From Planctomycetaceae bacterium (GTDB lineage Bacteria > Planctomycetota > Phycisphaerae > Phycisphaerales > SM1A02): a stretch of DNA of 6,162 nucleotides. The first letter of the stretch is position 1. Each line of letters begins with the position of its first letter. Under the pieces are notes generated by a model, which was not told the DNA's origin, did not search any database, and was given only the letters and a program-made list of their open reading frames with translations. Location of the stretch: assembly GCA_002684315.1 (NCBI GenBank), contig NYVB01000133.1, positions 1 through 6,162 of the forward strand. The letters run 5' to 3'. Positions 1 through 4,995 of the stretch are shown here, in pieces. The translations under genes were made by a program, and so were the position numbers.

Positions 1-1
1 G

Positions 2-1324
2 AGTCTCGACATTCCGAAGAACCAGCTTCCGGAAAAGAGCATGCTTCCATCCACCGCGTATCAGGTCATTCATGACGAACTTCGCCTGGATGGGTATTCG
101 ATGCTCAACCTCGCGACCTTCGTCACCACCTGGATGGAGGATGAGGCGCAGAAGCTGATCAACGAGACCCTCGACAAGAACATGGTCGATCGCGACGAAT
201 ATCCGCAGACCGCCGAGATCGAACAGCGCTGCATCCGCATGACCGCGGAACTCTGGAATGCACCCGATCATGAGAATGCCGTCGGGACTTCGACCATCGG
301 CTCCAGCGAAGCCGCGATGCTCGGGGGCATGGCGATGAAGTGGCGTTGGCGTGACAAGCGACGTGCTGAGAACAAATCCGTCGAGAAGCCCAATCTGGTG
401 ATGGGTGCGAACGTGCAGGTCTGCTGGCACAAGTTCTGTCGTTACTGGGACATCGAACCCCGCGAGGTTCCCTGTGAAGGTGATCGCTTCACACTCAATG
501 CCGAAGAGACTCTGAAATACGTCGACGAGAACACCATCGGTGTGGTCGCGATCATGGGTTCGACCTTCGATGGCCGATACGAGCCCGTGGAGGAGATTTC
601 GGACGCACTCGATCGTTACGAAAAAGAGACTGGACTCGACATTCCGATTCATGTGGACGGTGCCAGTGGTGGCTTCGTCGCGCCGTTCCTGCAGCCTGAG
701 ATCAAATGGGACTTCAGACTGCCACGCGTCAAGTCCATCAATGCATCAGGGCACAAGTACGGTCTGGTCTATCCAGGTGTGGGTTGGGTGATCTTCCGAG
801 ACAAGGAAGCGCTGCCCGAGGATCTGATCTTCCATGTGTCATACCTCGGGGGAGACATGATGGACCTGTCCATCAACTTCTCCAGACCCGGCAACCGCGT
901 CGTCGCCCAGTACTACAATTTCCTTCGTCTCGGCCGCGAGGGGTACACGCGAGTCCATCAGGCGAGTCAGCGGGTGGCCCTGGGGCTCAGCGCTGGAATC
1001 GGAGCGCTCGAACCCTTCGATCTCATCACCGATGGCAGTGACATCCCGGTCTTCTGCTGGAAGATGAACGACGACTATGCCAAGACCGCGAGCTTCACGC
1101 TCTACGACATCGCTGAAAAGCTTCGTGAACGTGGCTGGCTGGTGCCGGCGTATCCAATGCCGCAGAACCGGCATGACCTGGTCGTGCAGCGTGTGGTGGT
1201 CAAGGAGGACTTCAGCATGGACGTCGCGGAGATGCTGCTCAAGGACATCAAACGCGCGATCGAGTTCTTCGAAAGTCGTCCCCAGAATCCACCCAAGACC
1301 GAGGGGTCTCACTTCAGTCACTGA
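2..1324 (+). CDS. gad: Glutamate decarboxylase, PLP-dependent (5'-truncated by window edge)
   Basis: Converts L-glutamate to GABA and CO2, consuming a cytoplasmic proton; in many bacteria this supports acid resistance or GABA metabolism. The reading frame is open from base 2 and the residues before the first ATG (base 41) already look family-like (SLDIPKNQLPEKS). The true start is therefore upstream, and roughly 20-40 N-terminal residues are missing compared with the ~466-residue E. coli GadA/GadB. Counting from the ATG at 41, one sees the GSSEA cofactor-phosphate region (87-91), HVDGASGG (204-211, Asp206 for the PLP ring nitrogen) and SASGHK-type SINASGHKYG with the Schiff-base lysine at 239 (bases 755-757). 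INFSRPG and FLRLGREGYT are typical GAD blocks. The protein ends in ...SHFSH, a terminal histidine that may match the E. coli autoinhibitory His465. No antiporter gene is visible. The gene converges on the lipoprotein gene 35 bp away. Family assignment is very secure; physiological role is inferred. Confidence 0.96.
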   Translation, partial: SLDIPKNQLPEKSMLPSTAYQVIHDELRLDGYSMLNLATFVTTWMEDEAQKLINETLDKNMVDRDEYPQTAEIEQRCIRMTAELWNAPDHENAVGTSTIGSSEAAMLGGMAMKWRWRDKRRAENKSVEKPNLVMGANVQVCWHKFCRYWDIEPREVPCEGDRFTLNAEETLKYVDENTIGVVAIMGSTFDGRYEPVEEISDALDRYEKETGLDIPIHVDGASGGFVAPFLQPEIKWDFRLPRVKSINASGHKYGLVYPGVGWVIFRDKEALPEDLIFHVSYLGGDMMDLSINFSRPGNRVVAQYYNFLRLGREGYTRVHQASQRVALGLSAGIGALEPFDLITDGSDIPVFCWKMNDDYAKTASFTLYDIAEKLRERGWLVPAYPMPQNRHDLVVQRVVVKEDFSMDVAEMLLKDIKRAIEFFESRPQNPPKTEGSHFSH

Positions 1325-1359
1325 AGCGAAGACACGTCATTTGAATGTGGACCGACGGC

Positions 1360-1701
1360 TCAACGATAGCGATCAAGCGTCATTGATCCGTCGGTCTTCG
1401 TATCGGTGAAGACCAATGCGTCCTTCGTCCCGGCGAGCCGGTAGCTGCGTTCGCCGAACGGTTCGCCGTAGAGCATGATCATGTCACCTGAAATCGAATA
1501 GGTGCCGGACACGGCGCGCACGGTCTCTCCATACTTGGCCTCGGCCGTGTAGGTCCCATCTGGTGCGAAGGTCACCGCACCGAAGCTGAAGGGGCGATCC
1601 ATGGTCGAATCCCGACCCTGCCATGTTCCTGAGATGTTGGTGGCGCAACCGGTGAGAATCAGAGTCGTGGCGGCGAGCAAAGCGGCTTTGAGTGCGTACA
1701 T
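1360..1701 (-). CDS. Small predicted lipoprotein, beta-rich, unknown function
   Basis: A 113-residue protein with a classic lipoprotein signal: Lys5, a hydrophobic core (residues 6-16), and lipobox LTGC at 16-19, so Cys19 would be lipidated after signal peptidase II cleavage. The +2 residue is Ala, not Asp, so by E. coli rules it would go to the outer membrane. The mature part (about 95 residues) begins ISGTWQG and contains alternating short strands with turns (FAPDGTYTAE, SGTYSISGD, KDALVFTD). This resembles small lipocalin-like or similar beta-barrel domains that start with a GTW motif, but I do not recognise a named family. A GAAAGGA ribosome-binding-like stretch (1714-1720) lies 12 nt before the ATG, rather far. 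The gene is divergent from the M24 peptidase and convergent with the decarboxylase, so it is probably monocistronic. Coding status and lipidation are well supported; function is unknown. Confidence 0.85.
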   Translation of the reverse strand: MYALKAALLAATTLILTGCATNISGTWQGRDSTMDRPFSFGAVTFAPDGTYTAEAKYGETVRAVSGTYSISGDMIMLYGEPFGERSYRLAGTKDALVFTDTKTDGSMTLDRYR

Positions 1702-1760
1702 GAGTCGAGTTCGTCCTTTCGACGGGCGTGATGGCCTCCAACAGGATACCTTTTCTCATC
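1702..1760. promoter_or_regulatory. Short divergent intergenic region (lipoprotein / M24 peptidase)
   Basis: The 59 bp between the divergent starts must hold, or overlap, signals for both genes. On the minus strand a weak sigma70-like pair can be drawn: TTGGTG (plus 1766-1771) and TATCCT (plus 1743-1748) with a 17-bp spacer, placing the -35 inside the peptidase coding start. The -35 matches consensus at only 3 of 6 positions and the -10 at 4 of 6, so this is only a candidate. For the plus strand I see AGGA at 1743-1746, 14 nt before the ATG at 1761, too far for a good ribosome site, and no convincing promoter. The exact start of the peptidase is therefore uncertain. Confidence 0.3.
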
Positions 1761-2918
1761 ATGAGCACCAACGACGACACCACGGCCTTCCTCATCGGCG
1801 GGGCCCCCTCCGAGAACACGGCACTTTTTCATCGCATCAGATTCTCTGCCGGCGACCCCGCCGCATGGATTCGAAAACCTGATGGCAGTTCACTTCTCTT
1901 GATTCGAGACATCGAAGCGGATCGTGCGCGTCGTGACGCTCAGGTCGACGAGGTTTCGATTCCGGCGGAGTTCACCCCTGAAGGCGGGTTGAGCGGAGAC
2001 CGGGCGACTGCCACGGCTCAGGCCACCGCTGAATGTCTTCGCCGTCTGGGAATGACGAGGGTCGTCCTCGATCGTTCGACGCCGTACATCTACGCTCATC
2101 ACCTCGAAGGTGCCGGCCTCGAAGTCGGGTATGACGAGGATCTCGGTGTGAAGGATCGGCGTTCGAAATCAGCCTACGAACTGAAGGCACTGCGCAAGGC
2201 CCAGTCCGACACCGAAACTGTCATGCATTCCACGCTTCAGCGCATCGCCCATGCCGACATCGACGCTGAAGGTCGTCTCATCGATGACGAGGAACTGGTG
2301 ACTTCGGAACGAGTGCGCGGATGGATCAATGTCGCCTTGCTCGAACTCGGATACGACAATCCGGACTCCATCGTGGCGGGGGGGCCTGACGCCTTCGATT
2401 GTCATGCGCGTGGGTCGGGGCCTCTTCGCACCGGCGAGCCGGTGATCGTCGACATCTTTCCGCTCAGCAAGTCAACGGGATACAACGGCGACTGCACCCG
2501 AACGGTCGTTCATGGAAGCATTCCGAAAGAGGTTCATCGGATGCATGTCGCCGTCAAGGCAGCCAAGGCGGCGGGCGTCGCCGCGGTCCGTTCCGGTGTC
2601 ACCGGTGAGGATGTTCATCGTGCCACCATCGACGTCATCGCAGATCACGGCTTCGAAGTCGGACTTCCCCCCAAGGACGCTTCGTCAGAGTGGTGCGGCA
2701 TGGTGCACGGAACCGGTCATGGAGTCGGGCTCCAGGTCCACGAGCCACCGTTGCTTGATTTCAAAGCACCTGCGTTGGTCGTGGGTGATGTGCTCACGGT
2801 CGAACCGGGCTTGTATTGCCCCGCGATCGGAGGCATCCGAATCGAAGACATGGTGGCGGTGACCGAGTCCGGCTGTGAGAACTTCAACCGGCTTCCGGAG
2901 GGTCTGACTTGGATCTGA
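1761..2918 (+). CDS. M24 family metallopeptidase (Xaa-Pro dipeptidase/aminopeptidase-like)
   Basis: A cytoplasmic 'pita-bread' fold dimetal peptidase, 385 residues from the ATG at 1761. The N-terminal ~140 residues correspond to the creatinase-N-type domain, with weak conservation. The catalytic domain follows (~150-380). All five expected metal ligands are visible, numbered from this start: Asp231 (VDIFP), Asp244 (NGDCTRT), His320 (GTGHGVG), Glu348 (TVEPGLY) and Glu362 (RIEDM). Family-typical accessory histidines are His215 (DCHARG) and His327 (QVHEPP). This favours Xaa-Pro peptidase activity (proline-containing peptides) over methionine aminopeptidase, but the substrate cannot be read from sequence. 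The frame also has in-frame GTG 1728 and ATG 1731, adding 10-11 residues. None of the starts has a well-placed Shine-Dalgarno; I prefer 1761 because it leaves room for a promoter and gives a normal N-terminus (MSTNDDT). Its end overlaps the phosphoesterase start by 10 bp, so the two are probably co-translated. Confidence 0.93.
   Translation: MSTNDDTTAFLIGGAPSENTALFHRIRFSAGDPAAWIRKPDGSSLLLIRDIEADRARRDAQVDEVSIPAEFTPEGGLSGDRATATAQATAECLRRLGMTRVVLDRSTPYIYAHHLEGAGLEVGYDEDLGVKDRRSKSAYELKALRKAQSDTETVMHSTLQRIAHADIDAEGRLIDDEELVTSERVRGWINVALLELGYDNPDSIVAGGPDAFDCHARGSGPLRTGEPVIVDIFPLSKSTGYNGDCTRTVVHGSIPKEVHRMHVAVKAAKAAGVAAVRSGVTGEDVHRATIDVIADHGFEVGLPPKDASSEWCGMVHGTGHGVGLQVHEPPLLDFKAPALVVGDVLTVEPGLYCPAIGGIRIEDMVAVTESGCENFNRLPEGLTWI
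2897..2902 (+). promoter_or_regulatory. Shine-Dalgarno GGAGGG deciding a TTG start
   Basis: GGAGGG lies within the last codons of the M24 peptidase gene, 6 nt before TTG at 2909. It is the strongest ribosome-binding site on the plus strand here and identifies the TTG, rather than the GTG at 2933 (inside the first beta-strand/metal motif), as the phosphoesterase start. Its position implies translational coupling to the upstream gene. Confidence 0.75.
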
Positions 2919-3508
2919 CCGGACGCATCTTCGTGACCGCCGACACTCATTTCGGTGACCCTGACGCCGTCGATCGGTTCGGTCGTCGTCATTCCGACAT
3001 TCAGGACATGGATGACCGGCTGGTCGACGAGATCAATCGCATGGTGGGTGCCGACGATCTGCTTTTCCACCTGGGTGATTTCACCGGTCGACTGCCCGGC
3101 TCGCGCTCCCGGCATGCGCACGCGATTCGCGAGCGTCTGGAGTGTGAGAGGATCGTTCTGATCCGGGGCAATCACGATCCCGGAAACAAGCCCGCTTTCG
3201 ACGCTCTGTTCGAATCCGTCCATGAACGCCTGTCGTTTCGTTGCAGTGATGTGGATTCACTGTCCGGCGACGAGCGGATCGTGATGGAACATTATCCACT
3301 TCGCGTGTGGCAGGGGAGACATGATGGTGCCTGTCATCTCTACGGCCATGCACACGGAACCATCCCCGAAGAAGGACGTTCCACGGATGTCGGAGTGGAC
3401 AGTTGGAATCTTCGGCCGATCGAATTGTCTTCCGTGATCGAACGGCTCAGAGACCGGCCTGTCGGCTTCGAGCGTGTTCGACCTCGAAGCCAGCCCACGC
3501 GGAAGTGA
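2909..3508 (+). CDS. Calcineurin-like metallophosphoesterase
   Basis: A small (199-residue) soluble dimetal phosphoesterase of the calcineurin-like superfamily, probably hydrolysing a phosphomono- or diester; the substrate is not evident. The full motif set is present in order: DxH (Asp12, His14 in TADTHFGD), GD (Asp57 in LGDFTG), GNHD (Asn88, His89), the single His (His128 in MEHYPLR) and GHxH (His147, His149 in YGHAHG). The 'DTHFGD...LGDF...RGNHD...EHYP...GHAH' layout is that of the short single-domain type often annotated as a COG4186-like phosphoesterase, which is also found in phages. There is no signal peptide. Translation starts at TTG 2909, supported by GGAGGG 6 nt upstream and a 10-bp overlap with the M24 gene. 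The C-terminal ~17 residues (RPVGFERVRPRSQPTRK) are basic, and part of their DNA forms a perfect inverted repeat. It is convergent with the unknown minus-strand pair. Confidence 0.93.
   Translation: MDLTGRIFVTADTHFGDPDAVDRFGRRHSDIQDMDDRLVDEINRMVGADDLLFHLGDFTGRLPGSRSRHAHAIRERLECERIVLIRGNHDPGNKPAFDALFESVHERLSFRCSDVDSLSGDERIVMEHYPLRVWQGRHDGACHLYGHAHGTIPEEGRSTDVGVDSWNLRPIELSSVIERLRDRPVGFERVRPRSQPTRK
3464..3491. repeat. Perfect 9-bp inverted repeat at convergent gene ends
   Basis: GGCTTCGAG (3464-3472) and CTCGAAGCC (3483-3491) are perfect reverse complements around a 10-nt loop, within the last codons of the phosphoesterase gene. A further direct copy of the right arm, CCTCGAAGC, occurs at 3531-3539 inside the 3' end of the opposite gene, so the left arm has two possible partners. 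No T-run follows on either strand, so it is not a textbook intrinsic terminator. It could still be an RNA hairpin protecting or ending one of the two converging transcripts. Confidence 0.45.
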
Positions 3509-3514
3509 CGTGCC

Positions 3515-4174
3515 TCATTCGACCGGTTGGCCTCGAAGCGCATTAGCTGCCATCATGCAGGCTTCCTCGAGGGCGTCATGAAGACCCGGATGTTCTGGAA
3601 TCGCACTGAGTCGATCCAGGAGCCCGTCGATCTGCTTCACGATGTCGATGCCCGTGTCGATCGTCGAGATGGCATGGTCGCCCAACAGATCGATCGAACC
3701 CAGGAACCAGTCGAGATCCGGATCGTCCATGTCGGCGGCAGGCTCGATCTTGGTGCGAACGGTGGTACGTCCGATGCTCACGATCGGACGAAGGCCCAGT
3801 CTGGTCATCGGCTCCCGGCAGAGAACGATCACCGGGACCTGCTCCTCGAGTGCCGTGGCTCTGATCGTGCGGCCGTCTGCAGCCACCCGTGGTGGATCGA
3901 TCAACCAGCATCCGCCTTCGAAGGACTGTCCTTCTTCGATGGGTGCTTCAAGGCGATGGATCGGTGCCTCGATCTCCAGAGCCGCCTTCGCGCGTGCTTC
4001 ACGGGCACTCTTGAGCACTGGGATGGCAGCCGCCATCGCGTCGTAGTCGAAGACGCCTCGGGCATCCTCGAGAAGTTTCAGCGCACTGGCTTCCGCCTCG
4101 AAGAATTGATTCTTTTCCATCGCGGCGATCGCCACACCGAGCTTGCTGGAGAATGTTTTCGAGTTCGAGGACAT
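3515..4174 (-). CDS. Conserved-looking hypothetical protein, second gene of unknown pair (protein B)
   Basis: A 219-residue soluble protein that I do not recognise. It has no signal peptide or membrane segment. Residues ~6-65 look like amphipathic helices (KLGVAIAAMEKNQFFEAEASALK...), similar in character to a TPR-like helix pair. Residues ~70-145 are beta-rich and look like the conserved core: GCWLIDPPR (88-96), then a hydrophobic strand VPVIVLCREP (113-122), then LGLRPIVSIG (126-135). Residues ~152-215 are helical again, with DLDWFLGSIDLLGDHAIS and LHDALEEACMMAANAL. I see no catalytic signature. The two cysteines Cys89 and Cys119 lie in the beta core; a third, Cys205, lies in the last helix. 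The ATG is 2 bp after the TAG of the upstream gene and has GGAG 5 nt ahead, inside that gene's last codons, so the two are translationally coupled. A long plus-strand open frame over the same bases is rich in His, Arg and Cys and is judged a shadow. Confidence 0.82.
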   Translation of the reverse strand: MSSNSKTFSSKLGVAIAAMEKNQFFEAEASALKLLEDARGVFDYDAMAAAIPVLKSAREARAKAALEIEAPIHRLEAPIEEGQSFEGGCWLIDPPRVAADGRTIRATALEEQVPVIVLCREPMTRLGLRPIVSIGRTTVRTKIEPAADMDDPDLDWFLGSIDLLGDHAISTIDTGIDIVKQIDGLLDRLSAIPEHPGLHDALEEACMMAANALRGQPVE

Positions 4175-4176
4175 GT

Positions 4177-4797
4177 CTACTCCGCCTTCAGTTCACTGTG
4201 ACTGGTCACGACTTGAGAGCAGTGACCGAGAAACGTCGACCAACCGGCCGACGTTTCAGGGAATTCATACATGAGTGCGTCGCTGAGTCCGGCGAAGTCC
4301 GAAGACTCGATCGCCGTTTTGATCGACTCGAGCGCTGCCTTGAGTTCTTTGACGTGGCGTTCGAGACCGTCGGGAGTCTGATCACCGCCGAGATCCGCGA
4401 TCTTGGGGACCGCTTCCTGGAAGACCGTCTGGTCGATGGTGCACCAGAGCTCGATCCCCTCGTGAAGTTCCTTCATGGCATTCTCATCCTGTCCGGATTG
4501 AATCATCTCGGCGGCGGAATGAAAATGCTTCTGTGCGGCATCGATCGCATTTCTTCCAAGCTCGAACGTCGCGAGCAGAAGTTCATTGGGCGCGAGGCTC
4601 ATCATGGCGACCGTCTCCGCCGAGATGGTCTCGTAGGCACCGTTGCTCAGCTGCTCGGCATCGAGCGGTGTGCCATCGAGTGCGATCTCGACCACGATCC
4701 TGCCTGCGGAGTCAACGGCGTTCATGCCTTGTTCCAGAGCCTCAGGGACCGTCCGGGCGGTCAGCCCACTGTCATTTCCATCGATCAGAATCCGCAT
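4177..4797 (-). CDS. Hypothetical protein, first gene of unknown pair (protein A)
   Basis: A 206-residue acidic soluble protein with no recognised family. The N-terminal ~65 residues look like a small alpha/beta domain: strand MRILIDG, a helix (VPEALEQGMNAVDS), strand GRIVVEIALDG, then PLDAEQL and a further strand. The strand-helix-strand order with two '-DG' turns is reminiscent of small beta-grasp-like domains, but that is only an impression. Residues ~68-206 look all-helical, with amphipathic segments (APNELLLATFELGRNAIDAAQKHF; HVKELKAALESIKTAIE) and a C-terminal GW (185-186). No catalytic motif or membrane segment is seen. The start at 4797 has GGAG 6 nt ahead; in-frame ATGs at 4815 and 4809 would add 6 or 4 residues but lack a good ribosome site. 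It lies 198 bp after lpxC-fabZ, behind a probable terminator, and directly before gene B, with which it forms a two-gene unit. Confidence 0.82.
   Translation of the reverse strand: MRILIDGNDSGLTARTVPEALEQGMNAVDSAGRIVVEIALDGTPLDAEQLSNGAYETISAETVAMMSLAPNELLLATFELGRNAIDAAQKHFHSAAEMIQSGQDENAMKELHEGIELWCTIDQTVFQEAVPKIADLGGDQTPDGLERHVKELKAALESIKTAIESSDFAGLSDALMYEFPETSAGWSTFLGHCSQVVTSHSELKAE
4180..4183 (-). promoter_or_regulatory. Shine-Dalgarno GGAG inside the end of the upstream gene
   Basis: On the minus strand, GGAG sits 5 nt before the ATG at 4174 and overlaps the final GCG GAG TAG codons of the preceding gene. It fixes the start of protein B and supports coupled translation, so both proteins should be made together. 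Confidence 0.7.
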
Positions 4798-4803
4798 GAT
4801 TCG

Positions 4804-4807
4804 CTCC
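4804..4807 (-). promoter_or_regulatory. Shine-Dalgarno GGAG deciding the protein A start
   Basis: Minus-strand GGAG lies 6 nt before the ATG at 4797, ideal spacing. It argues against the two upstream in-frame ATGs (4815, 4809), the first of which directly follows the hairpin at 4817-4831 and has no purine-rich site at proper distance other than the hairpin arm itself. Confidence 0.65.
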
Positions 4808-4815
4808 ATCTGCAT

Positions 4816-4942
4816 CGGAAGATTTTCTTCCTGATACGAATTATCGACCCGACAGAGCGGGTTCTTGACTTGAAACCGTTGGTATCTGGAGAACCCCCGG
4901 AATGACGTGATGATTCAACAATCGCTGGCTGGCTTCTGCTCG
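4816..4942 (-). promoter_or_regulatory. Candidate promoter and leader region of the unknown gene pair
   Basis: If the terminator at 4943-4975 works, the pair needs its own promoter here. On the minus strand the best -10 candidate is GATAAT (plus 4840-4845), about 43 nt before the ATG at 4797. At 17-bp spacing the -35 would be TCAAGA, only a 3-of-6 match. A weak hairpin (ACCCG/CGGGT, plus 4847-4862) lies within that spacer region. Nothing here resembles a known riboswitch. Promoter assignment is tentative. Confidence 0.28.
4817..4831. repeat. Perfect inverted repeat in the leader of protein A
   Basis: On the minus strand the sequence is GGAAGA-AAA-TCTTCC: a perfect 6-bp stem with a 3-nt loop, ending 9 nt before the GGAG ribosome site. 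As DNA it could be a small operator for a dimeric repressor; as RNA it is a short leader hairpin near the ribosome-binding site. Six base pairs can arise by chance. Confidence 0.4.
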
Positions 4943-4975
4943 AAAAGGTGCCCTCCTGAACGCTCGTCAGGGGGC
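4943..4975 (-). terminator. Probable intrinsic terminator of lpxC-fabZ
   Basis: Read on the minus strand, starting 20 nt after the lpxC-fabZ stop codon: GCCCCCTGA, a loop CGAGCGT, then TCAGGAGGGC, followed by ACC and TTTT. The arms pair over nine base pairs with one bulged A. The T-run is short (four) and offset by three bases, so strength may be modest. Its position fits termination between lpxC-fabZ and the downstream hypothetical pair. Confidence 0.5.
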
Positions 4976-4995
4976 GAGGCGCCACCCGGACGCCC

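Noticed and set aside
5..647. 13-bp direct repeat CTCGACATTCCGA at 5-17 and 635-647
   Set aside because: Both copies lie in the decarboxylase gene and encode Leu-Asp-Ile-Pro in frame; a single short match is likely coincidence.
839..1321. 160-codon minus-strand open frame inside the decarboxylase gene
   Set aside because: The plus strand here encodes unmistakable conserved decarboxylase sequence; the antisense frame has no recognisable motif.
1728..1760. N-terminal extension of the M24 peptidase from GTG 1728 or ATG 1731
   Set aside because: No ribosome site precedes either codon and they leave only 26-29 bp for two divergent promoters; not excluded, but less likely than 1761.
3527..4201. 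Long plus-strand open frame (224 codons) antisense to protein B
   Set aside because: The translation is rich in His, Arg and Cys with scattered charge and no fold-like pattern, and it lacks a ribosome site. The minus-strand gene has a good ribosome site, a coupled neighbour and a normal composition.
4153..4905. Long plus-strand open frame (250 codons) antisense to protein A, longer than the gene itself
   Set aside because: It runs across the leader, palindrome and coupling region of the minus-strand unit, overlaps the other antisense frame and has a shadow-like composition. GC-rich codon bias produces such mirror frames.
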